The translations under genes were made by a program, and so were the position numbers. A model generated the notes under the pieces. It was given only the letters and a program-made list of their open reading frames with translations. It had not been told where the DNA came from and did not search any database. Below are positions 22,455-31,410 of a stretch of DNA of 64,000 nucleotides, piece after piece; position 1 is the stretch's first letter; each line of letters opens with the position of its first letter. The stretch is taken from contig NZ_JAIQXT010000003.1 of assembly GCF_020177055.1 (NCBI RefSeq), positions 186,001 through 250,000 on the forward strand, read 5' to 3'. Source of the DNA: Sphingomonas sp. R647 (GTDB lineage Bacteria; Pseudomonadota; Alphaproteobacteria; Sphingomonadales; Sphingomonadaceae).

Positions 22455-22918
22455 ATACCGGCCCGTAGCATCCTGGGCGAAGCGGGGCAATCGGCGACTA
22501 GTGCCAAAAATCTCGACGGAGTCTTCGAATGTGGTTCGCGGGTTCGCGAGCAGCAACCCAAGCCATCCAAGCAAAGGTGATAAGATCTACCAAGGCGGGC
22601 ATTTGGCGCGCATTCAACCGACCCTGCCGGAGTTGCTTCTTCGAGTCAGGCTGTTAGTCTGCTCGGGTGCCGCGAGGGCGGCGCCGAGGCTTGAGAACCT
22701 CGCTTGGGAAGAATGACCCGCCATCGACGCGGCCGGGTGGCCGACGCGCATGTCCAAGCCGCTTGCGGCCAAAGGCGTCGGCGCACGACTCAAGCGTGCT
22801 TCTCAACACCCGGCTTCCGCCGGCGTCGCCTCGAAACGGGCGAGTCGGCGATGGATATTGGACTGATCAGATTTTTTCGGGCGAGTGGTCCGCCATACCC
22901 TCGGGATCGGGTATCGCG
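22455..22918. other. Intergenic region between czcI-like and sigma genes
   Basis: 464 bases between divergent genes. It must hold the czc operon promoter and the sigma promoter, but no long-spacer MerR box or clear ECF box was recognised. Short open frames here lack codon bias or homology. Base composition changes little, so no junction is obvious. Confidence 0.4.
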
Positions 22919-23506
22919 ATGCGCCTGATCCCCGATGTTTTGAACGCATTGACCTCGCCTCGCCTGGCCGAGGGCGATCCATTGCCGCCCGATAATCGGG
23001 TCGCGGCCGGATCGGTCCTGGCGCTGAACGACTTGTACCAGACTCAGGCGCCGCGGCTGCATCGCTACTTCGCGCGCCGGACGGATCGGCAGGATGTGGG
23101 AGATCTGGTGCAGGAGAGCTTCGCCCGGCTCGTCGATGCGTCGGCGACGAAGGACCGGACGATCGAGCAACCCGAAGCCTATCTCAACCGTATCGCGACG
23201 AACCTGCTTCGCAGTCGCGCGAGGACCGCCTTGCAGCGATCGCTCGCCCAGCACGTCCCTGCGGATGAGGAATCGCTCGCCGGGCCAGACATGATCGCGG
23301 CGCTGGAGGCGCGTGATCTACTCAACCGGCTCCAAGGCGCCCTGATGCGGCTTAATCCGAAGACCCGCGAGATATTCCTGGCCCACCGCGTCGATGGCGT
23401 CAGCTATAGCGATATCGCCAAGCGGATGGGATTGAGCGTAAAAGGCGTCGAATGGCACATGACGAAGGCAATCGCGCGTCTCGACCACGTGCTGAGGTCG
23501 CGTTGA
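22919..23506 (+). CDS. FecI-like ECF sigma factor
   Basis: 195-residue sigma factor from ATG 22919 (the longer frame to 22667 is non-coding in character). Region 2 contains RYFARRTDRQDVGDLVQESF and region 4 LNPKTREIFLAHRVDGVSYSDIA with HTH LSVKGVEWHMTKAIARL. FecI-type factors serve siderophore and TonB-receptor genes together with a FecR anti-sigma/sensor. The expected fecR follows with a TTGA overlap but is broken after 46 codons, so this factor has lost its normal control here. No TonB receptor is in the window. Confidence 0.85.
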   Translation: MRLIPDVLNALTSPRLAEGDPLPPDNRVAAGSVLALNDLYQTQAPRLHRYFARRTDRQDVGDLVQESFARLVDASATKDRTIEQPEAYLNRIATNLLRSRARTALQRSLAQHVPADEESLAGPDMIAALEARDLLNRLQGALMRLNPKTREIFLAHRVDGVSYSDIAKRMGLSVKGVEWHMTKAIARLDHVLRSR

Positions 23507-23640
23507 CATCCGAGGCCGGGGAGGCACCCAGCCCGGACGATACCATCCGGGCGACCGCTGTCACCTGGCTGGCGCGTCTGCGCGCGCCTGACAGCGCGGA
23601 CCATCATGAGGATTTCGAGGCCTGGTACGCCGCCGATCCA
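23503..23640 (+). pseudogene. fecR fragment (5' 46 codons only)
   Basis: Starting at the TTG overlapping the sigma stop, the frame gives 46 residues with the FecR N-terminal cytoplasmic pattern (AVTWLARLRAPDSADHHEDF then EAWYAADP). Homology ends abruptly at 23640, where the recombinase reading frame starts in another phase. The periplasmic FecR domain and its membrane helix are missing, and the rest of fecR is not found elsewhere in the window. Confidence 0.72.
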
Positions 23641-25025
23641 ACACGCTGCGCGCGATCGAGGCAGACCGGCCCGATCGGATCGCGCCCGACCTGCATGAGC
23701 GGCTGCGCTACACGCTGGCCACTTCGGCGGGCCGCTCGACCCCGCGCGATGCCTATAGCCCCTTCGTCGCCCGCGCGCTGCGCGACGCCGCGAGGGCCGA
23801 TATCGAAGCGATGCTTCGCCGCCTCGGCGCCGACGACCGCACTGATGAGGGCGACCCTGTCGTCGCCAGGGCGCGCGCCGATGTCGAAGCGATCATCGCG
23901 CGGCAGGGCTTTATCGTCGCAGACCAGCCCGCGCTGAAGCGCCTCTATTTCATGCGCATGCGGCGCGGATTGCCGATCAGCACGCTCATCGACGACCTGC
24001 ATGGCCGCCATCATCTGCTCGCGCGCGATCTGCCGGCGCTGCTCGTGCTGCTCACGCTCGATACCGGCCTCGAGCCGGAGTGCCTGAAGACGCTGACCGT
24101 GGATTGTCTCACCAACCCGCATGCCGGCACGGTGGAGCTACGCTATCTGAAGCGCCGCGCCCGCGGTGCCGAGCACAAGAGCATGCGGGTCCGCGATGGT
24201 GGTAGCGGCACACCCGGCGGCCTCATGCGTCGCCTGATCGACGTCACCGCCGTCGCACGCGAGCATCTGACCGACGATTGCCTCTGGCTCTATCACAACG
24301 TTGGCGGCCTTCGCGCCGGCATCGTCGATCCCAAGTTCCAACTCGCCGCCTGGGCTCGTCGCCATGGTATCGCCGGCGATGATGGGAAGCCGCTCCATCT
24401 GCTGCTTTCCCGGCTGCGCAAGACCCACAAGGCGCTATGGTACACCAAGACCGAGGGGCATATGGCCCGCTTCGCGGTCGGTCACACCCGCGAGGTCGCG
24501 GCGCGCCACTATGCCGATCTGCCGTCGCTCCGGCCGTTGCACGAGGCGGCCGTCGCCGATGCCTTCCGCGCAGCGGTCGCTGCGGCGATGCCGACCGTGC
24601 TTCCACCCACCGCCGAGCAGGCGCTGCGCGAAGCGCCCGAACAGGTCGCGTCGCTGATGTCGGCTGATACGGTGGGTCCGGTGCTCGACGGCGAACAGGA
24701 TGTCTGGCTCGCCGCCTGCGCGGGCTTCCATAGCAGTCCTTTCGCCGAGCCCGGTTCGCCCTGCGCGCAGCCCTTCTGGGGCTGCCTCGATTGTCCCAAC
24801 GCCGTCATCACCGCGCGCAAGCTCCCCGCGATCCTCGCCTTTCTCGCGTTCGTCGAAGAGCAGCGATGCAGCCTGCCGGCGAGCGACTGGGCCGCCAAGT
24901 TCGGCCGCGTCCACACCCGGATCACGGTCCAGGTCCTGCCGGTCTTCTCCGATGCCGTTATCGCCGAAGCGCGCCGGCAGATGGGGAGCGAACGGCTCTA
25001 TCTGCCGCCGGAGGCACGCGCATGA
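23640..25025 (+). pseudogene. Tyrosine recombinase, 5'-truncated, first of tandem pair
   Basis: About 460 residues of an atypical tyrosine recombinase. The first usable ATG is at 23811, but protein-like sequence in the same frame extends back to 23640 (LRAIEADRPDRIAPDLHERL), where it meets the fecR fragment, so the 5' end has been lost. The catalytic part shows LLTLDTGLEPECLKTL (Glu where box I normally has Arg), RLRKTHKALWY and the tyrosine region VAARHYADL. A Cys-containing C-terminal segment (FWGCLDCPNAVITARK) also occurs in the next gene product (RCPNACITARH). Overlaps the next start (ATGA). A 404-residue product from 23811 may still be made. Confidence 0.7.
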
Positions 25026-27184
25026 CCACGCCCGTCCATGCCCTCGTGCCCGCGTTCGACGATCGCCCTGTGCTGGCGAGCGCGCCGCTCAAGGCGGGCC
25101 ATGCCCGCGAGGAGCTGTCGCACGTCGGCGACCCGACCTGGGATCTCGGTCCCGCCGTCTTCCGCGAGAACGCTCGGCGCTGCCACGTCACCGTGCATTT
25201 CGACGTGCTCGAACATGCCGATGTGCAGGCGGCAATGCGCGCCTATCTCTACGCCCGCCTCAACGTCGGTCTTCCCGGCTACCACCCGAAGCTGCCGCCC
25301 GCCAGCATCCGACAGGCATTCAACCGGGCTCGCCGGTTCTTCGCCTTCGCGCGCGAGCGGCTTGGGCGGCTCGACCTGGGCCGCATCGATCAGGCGCTGA
25401 TCGACGCTTATGCGCGCCACCTGCGGGATGATTCAGCGCGGCGCCCCGTCATCGTCGGCCAGCTCTTGCAGGTGGTCACCGATCTCTACCATCTCCGGGA
25501 TCACCTGCCTGGAGGCGGTCTCGGGTTCGAGCCGTGGGCCGGGCAAGCGGCTGCGCGCGTCGCCGGATATCGGCATGTGCGCGAGAACCGCACCCCACGC
25601 ATGCCGGAGGAGATTGTCACGCCGCTGCTCGCCTGGTCGCTGCGCTATGTCACGACCTTCGCGACCGATATTCTGGCGGCTCGGGTCGCGCTCGATCGGC
25701 TCGAGGCAGTCCGCGCTCGGCTGCTCGCCGCCGAACGCGGACTGCCTGATGCAGAGCGCCGCCTGCGGCAGCGCGCGCGCCTCGAGCGCTATCTCGCGCG
25801 CCGAGCCCGGCAAGGACGCGGCGTGCCCATCTGGACGACGGCACACAACGGCGCCACGCGCATCGATCCCCTCACCGGGGATGCAACCCCGCCGATCAAC
25901 GCCCATCTCCTCCATTTGCATGCCGGCATCGATGCCGTCGCCGAGCCGGCCATGCATCTCATGCTCACTACCGGCGCACCGGATGTCATTCGCGAAGCGG
26001 TTGCATCGCTTGGTACCGAGGTCGGCGGCATGGACACGCCGATCTCGATCGCTCCCGAGAGCGGTCGGCCATGGCGTGCCCGCTTCGACGTGAAGACCCT
26101 AGCGATCGAGGAGCGGATGCTGCAGGCCGCCGCCTATATCGTATGCGCCTATCTGACCGGCATGCGCGACTGCGAGGTCCAGGCGATGCGGCGCGGCTGC
26201 CTCTCGATCGCGCGCAGCGAAGACGGCCTGATCGAGCGGCAACGCGTCCGATCGACCCTCTACAAGCGCCGATCGAGCGCCGGTGAGTCGGCGAGCTGGG
26301 TGACGATCGAACCGGTGGCCGAGGCGATCACGGTGCTCGAACGGCTGTCGGAACACGCGGCACGGAAGACTGGAAGCGACACGCTCTGGCCGGTGCTTCG
26401 TCCCCGCGCTGTCACCAAGACGCATCTGTCGAGCGAGGTGGTCCGCCAGCTCAACGCCTTCCGCGACCACCTCAACACCGTCTTCGGCAGCCCCGATGCG
26501 CCGGTCATCCCACCCGGCCCCGATGGCAAGCCGTGGCGCATCACGACGCGGCAGTTCCGGCGCACCATCGCGTGGCACATCGCCAACCGTCCGTTCGGCA
26601 CCATCACCGGCATGATCCAGTACAAGCATGCCTCGGTCGCCGCTTTCGAGGGCTATGCCGGGACCAGTGGATCGGGGTTTCGCGCAGAGGTCGAGGCGCA
26701 GCGCCGGCTCGGTCAGATTGACGATCTGCTGGACTATTTCGACCGGCGGCAGGGCGGCGCATCACTCGGCGGACCGGCGGGACCACGCATCGCGCGGACC
26801 CTCGACGATGCCGCCGTTAAGCTCGGGCCACTGCCCGCCATGATCGCCGATCGGGCCCGCCTGCGCGTCATGCTCGCCAGCGTCGCGCGCACCTTCCACG
26901 TCGGTCTGCTCGCGGATTGCTTCTTCGATCCCGCGACCGCGCTCTGCCTCAAGCGCGTGACGACCCCCGATCCCAGGCAGCCGCTCACCGCTCTGTGCGA
27001 GCCGACCCGCTGCCCCAACGCCTGTATCACCGCCCGCCACAGGCCGGCGTGGGAGCGCGCGGCCGATGATGCCAGGGCGCATTTACGCGAACGGCGCATG
27101 TCCGATCTCCAGCGCCGCGCGCTTGAGGGCGAGCTTGACCGCCTGACCGCGGTGATTGCCGGGATCGACCCTCCCGCGCCGTAG
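25022..27184 (+). CDS. Large tyrosine recombinase, second of tandem pair
   Basis: 720-residue site-specific recombinase. The N-terminal half looks like a core-binding domain; the catalytic domain lies at about 370-560 with box I YLTGMRDCEVQAM (Arg present), box II TTRQFRRTIAWHI, a following YKHASVAAFEGYAGTS that supplies His and the Tyr nucleophile, and a Cys-rich end (RCPNACITARH). Large recombinases encoded in overlapping tandem occur in Tn554-like and genomic-island integration modules. Start ATG 25022 overlaps the previous stop. It is likely the active partner of the pair. Confidence 0.82.
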   Translation: MTTPVHALVPAFDDRPVLASAPLKAGHAREELSHVGDPTWDLGPAVFRENARRCHVTVHFDVLEHADVQAAMRAYLYARLNVGLPGYHPKLPPASIRQAFNRARRFFAFARERLGRLDLGRIDQALIDAYARHLRDDSARRPVIVGQLLQVVTDLYHLRDHLPGGGLGFEPWAGQAAARVAGYRHVRENRTPRMPEEIVTPLLAWSLRYVTTFATDILAARVALDRLEAVRARLLAAERGLPDAERRLRQRARLERYLARRARQGRGVPIWTTAHNGATRIDPLTGDATPPINAHLLHLHAGIDAVAEPAMHLMLTTGAPDVIREAVASLGTEVGGMDTPISIAPESGRPWRARFDVKTLAIEERMLQAAAYIVCAYLTGMRDCEVQAMRRGCLSIARSEDGLIERQRVRSTLYKRRSSAGESASWVTIEPVAEAITVLERLSEHAARKTGSDTLWPVLRPRAVTKTHLSSEVVRQLNAFRDHLNTVFGSPDAPVIPPGPDGKPWRITTRQFRRTIAWHIANRPFGTITGMIQYKHASVAAFEGYAGTSGSGFRAEVEAQRRLGQIDDLLDYFDRRQGGASLGGPAGPRIARTLDDAAVKLGPLPAMIADRARLRVMLASVARTFHVGLLADCFFDPATALCLKRVTTPDPRQPLTALCEPTRCPNACITARHRPAWERAADDARAHLRERRMSDLQRRALEGELDRLTAVIAGIDPPAP

Positions 27185-27312
27185 ACCACCCCGGCTGTTG
27201 GCGGAGTCCTGCGCCGGTCGGCGCACCCGCGCAACGGCTTCGCCGTCCTCCGCTTCGCTGCGGCCCTGACGGGTGCGCGAGCCCCCTGTGCCCGGCGCGA
27301 ACGGGCCTCCGC

Positions 27313-27333
27313 CGCCGGGGATGGTCCCCGGCG
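27313..27333. repeat. Perfect hairpin upstream of ardC
   Basis: Arms CGCCGGGGA (27313-27321) and TCCCCGGCG (27325-27333) with loop TGG, ending 19 bases before the ardC start. It lies just before the ribosome-binding region, so it could act in termination or in translation control of ardC. Other hairpins of similar size occur between the transfer genes. Confidence 0.5.
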
Positions 27334-27352
27334 CGAGAACGGAGAACAGATC

Positions 27353-28216
27353 ATGTCAGCCTCACCACGCTCAGACGTCTATGCGCGCGTCACCGACGCG
27401 ATCGTCGCCGCGATCGAAGCCGGCACCGGCACCTGGCGCATGCCGTGGCATCATTCTGGCGCCGACGTCACCCGCCCGACCAACGTCGCCAGCGGCAAGC
27501 CCTATCGCGGCATAAATACGGTCTCGCTCTGGGCGGCCGCCTATGGCAGCGGCTATGCGAGCGGGGTCTGGGGCACCTATCGCCAGTGGCAGGCGCTCGG
27601 CGCGCAGGTCCGCAAGGGCGAGCACGCCAGCCTCGGCGTCCTCTGGAAGGAGTTTCGCGCGAAGGGCGATGACGCCGGCGACGATGACGACCACCGACGG
27701 CTTTTCGCCAAGGCATTCAGCCTGTTCAACGCCGATCAGGTCGATGGCTATGCGCCCGAACCGGGGCCGGTCCTGCCCGAGAGCGAACGCCTCGCCGCCG
27801 CCGAAGCCTTCATCGCCGCGCTCGGCATCGATACCGTCTACGGCTCGGCCAGTGCCTATTATCACATCGCCGAAGACCGCATCCACTTGCCGGATTTCAG
27901 CGCCTTCCACGACGCCCACGGCTTCTATGCCACCCACATTCACGAAGCGGCTCATGCCAGTGGCGCAGTCCATCGGCTCGACCGGGATTTCAGCGCCAAG
28001 TGGACCAGGCACGCGCTCGCGATGGAGGAAGCAACCGCCGAGCTGACCGCATCGTTCCTGCTTGCCGATCTCGGGATCGCGCACGAACCGCGACCCGATC
28101 ATGCGGCCTACATCGCCTCCTGGCTGCAACTGCTCAAGGACGAGCCTCGGGCGATCTTCACCGCGGCGAGCAAGGCGCAGGCGGCAGCCGACTGGATGCA
28201 CGCCCGACAGCCGTAA
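27353..28216 (+). CDS. ardC: ArdC-family antirestriction protein
   Basis: 287-residue protein with the ArdC layout: an N-terminal ssDNA-binding domain (about 5-125, VYARVTDAIVAAIEAGTGTW and RPTNVASGKPYRGIN) and a C-terminal zincin-like metalloprotease domain with HEAAHASG (Zn ligands) and a downstream Glu in MEEATAELTASF. Such proteins protect incoming conjugative DNA from host restriction. Ribosome site GGAGAA precedes the ATG. It sits between the recombinases and the mer operon, in convergent orientation with merR (3-base gap). A remnant of a different ardC lies at 31786-32139. Confidence 0.9.
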   Translation: MSASPRSDVYARVTDAIVAAIEAGTGTWRMPWHHSGADVTRPTNVASGKPYRGINTVSLWAAAYGSGYASGVWGTYRQWQALGAQVRKGEHASLGVLWKEFRAKGDDAGDDDDHRRLFAKAFSLFNADQVDGYAPEPGPVLPESERLAAAEAFIAALGIDTVYGSASAYYHIAEDRIHLPDFSAFHDAHGFYATHIHEAAHASGAVHRLDRDFSAKWTRHALAMEEATAELTASFLLADLGIAHEPRPDHAAYIASWLQLLKDEPRAIFTAASKAQAAADWMHARQP

Positions 28217-28219
28217 TGC

Positions 28220-28636
28220 TCACGCGACCCGCACTTCGGCGCCAAGTGTGTCGAGCAGCGGACAGCCCGGATCCCGACCGGCATCGCAGGCGCGCACCGA
28301 GTCGGCCAGAACCCGTTCCATCCGCTTGAGGTCCGCGATCCGCGCGCGTACGTCCGCCAGGTGCGACGCCGCGAGCTCGCGCACCTCGGCGCAGGAGGCC
28401 TGACCGCCAACCGCGAGTCCGAGCAAGGCGCGTACCTCGTCCAGGGTAAAGCCCAGCTCCCTCGCGCGGCGCACGAAGCCCAGGCGAGCCACGTCCTCCC
28501 GGCCATAGCTGCGGTAGCGGCCCCGCCGCGGCGGAGCGGGCAGCAGCCCGATCCGCTCGTAATAGCGGATCGTCTCGATGTTGCATCCGGTGCGGCGTGA
28601 GAGTTCGCCGATCTGGATCGCGCCCGTTGCGGCCAT
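28220..28636 (-). CDS. merR: MerR mercury-responsive regulator
   Basis: 138 residues from ATG 28636 (a TTG two codons upstream is less likely). N-terminal HTH (IQIGELSRRTGCNIETIRYYE), dimer helix, and Cys at 82, 117 and 125, closely matching the three Hg(II) ligands of MerR (82, 117, 126); the end is GCPLLDTL. It represses and, with Hg(II), activates the divergent merT operon through the palindrome at 28656-28672. Confidence 0.9.
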   Translation of the reverse strand: MAATGAIQIGELSRRTGCNIETIRYYERIGLLPAPPRRGRYRSYGREDVARLGFVRRARELGFTLDEVRALLGLAVGGQASCAEVRELAASHLADVRARIADLKRMERVLADSVRACDAGRDPGCPLLDTLGAEVRVA

Positions 28637-28650
28637 CCCCAAAATACCTC

Positions 28651-28681
28651 TTGAGTCTGTAGTCGCTACAGATGTTAGGAC
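28651..28681 (+). promoter_or_regulatory. mer operator-promoter
   Basis: TTGAGT (28651-28656) and TAGGAC (28676-28681) are 19 bp apart, the MerR-type spacing. Inside lies the perfect dyad TCTGTAG-TCG-CTACAGA (28656-28672). It is placed between divergent merR and merT, as in known mer operons. Confidence 0.8.
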
Positions 28682-28710
28682 AGCTCAATGCCCGCCACAA
28701 GGAGTCGCCC

Positions 28711-29070
28711 GTGACCCAGACGCCAAGCCCGCCTAAGGGGATCGGCACCGCCACGCTCACGCTGGCGGGGATCGCTGCGGCGTTCGGCGTCGCCGCCTGC
28801 TGTGCGCTGCCGATCCTCTTCGCATCCGCCGGGATCGGCGCAGCTTGGCTCGGCGGCGTGGCCATTGTCGCCGCGCCGTATCGCACGCCGCTTCTCCTCA
28901 TTGGCGCATTGTGCCTGCTTGCCGGCGCGGCGCTGCTGTTGCGCCAGCAAGTTACGGCGGCGCGCTGTGGGCCGGGCGGCATATGCACGCCGCGCTGGAT
29001 GCGTGTTCTCACGCTCATCGGATTGCTGTTCGGTGCGGCCCTGCTCTGGGCAGGCTATCGCTATGTCTGA
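28711..29070 (+). CDS. merT: MerT mercuric ion transporter
   Basis: 119-residue inner-membrane protein with three hydrophobic helices. The first carries the vicinal Cys pair (VAACCALP) that takes Hg(II) into the cell; a second Cys pair region is CGPGGICTP on the cytoplasmic loop. GTG 28711 is chosen because AAGGAG lies 5 bases upstream; an ATG at 28672 falls within the promoter. No merP gene follows, so MerT must work without the usual periplasmic carrier. The next gene overlaps its stop. Confidence 0.87.
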   Translation: MTQTPSPPKGIGTATLTLAGIAAAFGVAACCALPILFASAGIGAAWLGGVAIVAAPYRTPLLLIGALCLLAGAALLLRQQVTAARCGPGGICTPRWMRVLTLIGLLFGAALLWAGYRYV

Positions 29071-29287
29071 TGCCACCCCCGAGCTGCGCTCGACGCTGAC
29101 CTGTCCCCACTGCGGTCATCGGGCGACGGAGACCATGCCGACCAATGCCTGCCAGTATTTCTACGACTGCCGGGGTTGCGGCGCGGTCCTCAAGCCCAAG
29201 CCGGGCGATTGCTGCGTCTATTGCTCCTACGGCGACGTGCCCTGTCCGCCGATCCAGGAGAGCGGCGGCAAGGCGTGCTGCGGCTGA
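29063..29287 (+). CDS. GDCCVxC-motif zinc-ribbon-like small protein of mer operon
   Basis: 74 residues with 11 Cys: CPHCGH, CRGCGAVLKP, GDCCVYCSYGDVPCPPIQ and a final KACCG. The GDCCVxCSYG pattern defines a small family found in mer operons with merB. Two CxxC pairs suggest a zinc-ribbon fold, and the GDCC part may pass Hg(II) between proteins. Function not established. Overlaps merT by 8 bases and lies 12 bases before merB. Confidence 0.8.
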   Translation: MSDATPELRSTLTCPHCGHRATETMPTNACQYFYDCRGCGAVLKPKPGDCCVYCSYGDVPCPPIQESGGKACCG

Positions 29288-29299
29288 GGAGGGCGGGCG

Positions 29300-30079
29300 A
29301 TGGCGCGCGTATCATCCGCTGAAGCCGCCTTTGGATCGACGGTTACATTTCCCGGCGGTGCCGTTGTCCCGGACTGGAGCGCAGTCACAACACCCAGCGC
29401 CCGCGCAGCCCTGACGGCACTGTTCGCGGCGTTCATCGGTTCGAAGTGGCGCGGGATGGACGGCGTCGAGGAGCGGGTCCGGCGCGCCGTGCTTCAAGCC
29501 TATGCTGCCGATGGTCGCTCGCCGGTGCCGGCACAGATCGCCGCCGCATCGGGACTCCCCTCCGGCGAGGTCGGCTCGGCCCTGCAGCGGCTCGCCGGGC
29601 GCGATCTCGTGGTCCTCGACGGCGCGGGCCGGGTGACCGGCGCCTATCCGTTCACCGACGGCCCCAGCGAACATCAAGTCGAAGTCAGCGGAGTGACCAT
29701 GAGCGCCATGTGCGCCATCGACGCGTTGGGGATCGGCGCCATGCTGGAGCGGGACTGCATGATCCGCTCGGCCTGCCGCCAGTGCCGGCGCACGCTCGCC
29801 ATCCATACCCCCAGCCGCGGCCGCGAGCTGGAAGAGGTTGAGCCGGGCGCGATCGTCGTCTGGTCCGGCCGTCGCTATGCCAGTGGCTGCGCGGCATCGT
29901 CGCTCTGCACCTTGCAGGCCTTCTTCTGCGATGACGATCATCTGGCGGCCTGGTGCGCGAGCGGTCCGGTCGGAGCCGATGACGGCATTCGTCTGTGCCT
30001 GGCCGAAGCGCTCGAGGTTGGGCGCGCGATTTTTGCGCCGATGCGGATGGAGATGCGACCATGGCTTCCTACGACCTGA
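29300..30079 (+). CDS. merB: Organomercurial lyase MerB
   Basis: 259-residue enzyme that cleaves the C-Hg bond of organomercurials, releasing Hg(II). The catalytic set is present: Cys138 and Asp141 in MCAIDALG match C96/D99 of MerB, and Cys203 in SLCTLQAFF matches C159. The N-terminus (about 1-60) and HTH-like region (65-110) are longer than in the short plasmid enzymes. Its end overlaps the reductase start by 19 bases, so the two are coupled. Confidence 0.9.
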   Translation: MARVSSAEAAFGSTVTFPGGAVVPDWSAVTTPSARAALTALFAAFIGSKWRGMDGVEERVRRAVLQAYAADGRSPVPAQIAAASGLPSGEVGSALQRLAGRDLVVLDGAGRVTGAYPFTDGPSEHQVEVSGVTMSAMCAIDALGIGAMLERDCMIRSACRQCRRTLAIHTPSRGRELEEVEPGAIVVWSGRRYASGCAASSLCTLQAFFCDDDHLAAWCASGPVGADDGIRLCLAEALEVGRAIFAPMRMEMRPWLPTT

Positions 30080-31410
30080 TCGTCATCGGCAGTGGCACGG
30101 CAGCGCAGGTCGCGGTCGGCCGGGTCCGTGCCGCTGGATGGTCCGTCGCCGTCATCGATCACCGTCCGTTCGGCGGCACCTGTGCGCTGCGTGGCTGCGA
30201 TCCCAAGAGGATGCTGGTCAGCGGCGAGGAAGCGATCGACGCGGCAAGGCGCATGGCCAGACATGGCGTCGACGGCACGCTGGCGATCGACTGGCCCGAC
30301 CTGATGGCGTTCAAGCGGACCTTCACCGATCCGATCCCCGCCAAGCAGGCGCACCGCTACGCCGAGCTCGGTGTCGACGCATTACACGGTGTTGCTCGCT
30401 TTGCCGGCCCAGACACGATCGTGGTGGAAGGCCGGACATTGCGGGCCCGCCATATCCTGATCGCCAGCGGCGCGCGTCCAGTCCCGCTCGGCATTCCGGG
30501 CGAAGATCTGGTGAGCACAAGCGATGCGTTCCTGGAGCTTCAGGCCCTGCCGCGCCGGATCGTGCTGATCGGCGGCGGCTATGTCGCTGCGGAGTTCTCG
30601 CATCTGGCGGCCCGAGCGGGCGCAGAGGTCACCATCCTACAGCGGGCCGAGCGGCTCCTGCCGCACTTCGATCCCGACCTGGTGGGCTGGCTGACGCCCC
30701 GGTTCGAGGCGCTCGGCATCCGCGTCGAGACCGGTGCCACCGTTACCCGGGTCGAGCGCAGCGGGAGCGGTCTGCTGGTCCACGCCGAGCGCCAGGGCGA
30801 GCCTGATCTCAGCGTCGCCGCCGATCTCGTCGTTCATGCCGCCGGGCGCGGTCCTGACCTCAAGGCGCTCGACCTGTCCGCCGGCGAGGTGGCCGTGCAG
30901 GACGGGCGCCTGCAGCTCGACGCGCATCTGCGGAGCATTTCCAACCCGCGGGTCTATGCCGCCGGCGACGCTGCCGGAGTCGGGCCGCGGCTGACGCCGG
31001 TGTCCAGCCACGATGCCAAGGTAGTTGCCGCCAACCTCCTGGATGGCCCGACGCACCAGCCGGACTATCGCGGCGTGCCGAGCGTGGCCTTCACTCTGCC
31101 GCCGATCGCCGCCGTCGGACTGTCAGAGGAGGCGGCGCGCCGCGGCGGCGTCGCGCTCCGGGTCAACGCAGCCTCGACGCCAGACTGGTTCACCGCCCGC
31201 CGCCTCGCCGAGCCGGTCTACGGCCATAAGCTGCTGATCGACGAGGACACGGACCTCATCCTCGGCGCGCATCTCGTGGGGCCGAACGCCGACGAGGTAA
31301 TCAACGTTTTCGGTCTGGCAATCCGCCACGGCCTCACCGCGGCCGATCTTCGCTCCACCATGTTCGCCTATCCGACCGGCGCCTCCGACGTCGGCTACAT
31401 GCTGACTTAA
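30061..31410 (+). CDS. merA: MerA-like FAD-dependent disulfide reductase
   Basis: 449-residue flavoprotein with N-terminal FAD site (IVIGSGTAA), redox pair Cys41/Cys46 in GGTCALRGCDPKR, NAD(P)H site (VLIGGGYVAAEFSHLA), second FAD motif (RVYAAGDAAG) and a dimerisation domain. It should reduce Hg(II) to Hg(0), given its place after merB. Odd points: no N-terminal NmerA domain, and the protein ends ASDVGYMLT without the terminal Cys-Cys pair that delivers Hg(II) in classical MerA. It may be a divergent MerA or a related reductase recruited to the operon. Confidence 0.72.
   Translation: MASYDLIVIGSGTAAQVAVGRVRAAGWSVAVIDHRPFGGTCALRGCDPKRMLVSGEEAIDAARRMARHGVDGTLAIDWPDLMAFKRTFTDPIPAKQAHRYAELGVDALHGVARFAGPDTIVVEGRTLRARHILIASGARPVPLGIPGEDLVSTSDAFLELQALPRRIVLIGGGYVAAEFSHLAARAGAEVTILQRAERLLPHFDPDLVGWLTPRFEALGIRVETGATVTRVERSGSGLLVHAERQGEPDLSVAADLVVHAAGRGPDLKALDLSAGEVAVQDGRLQLDAHLRSISNPRVYAAGDAAGVGPRLTPVSSHDAKVVAANLLDGPTHQPDYRGVPSVAFTLPPIAAVGLSEEAARRGGVALRVNAASTPDWFTARRLAEPVYGHKLLIDEDTDLILGAHLVGPNADEVINVFGLAIRHGLTAADLRSTMFAYPTGASDVGYMLT

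Noticed and set aside
23640..27184. A recombinase-in-trio (RIT) element
   Set aside because: Only two recombinase genes are present and the second is much larger than RIT proteins; the third gene is ardC.
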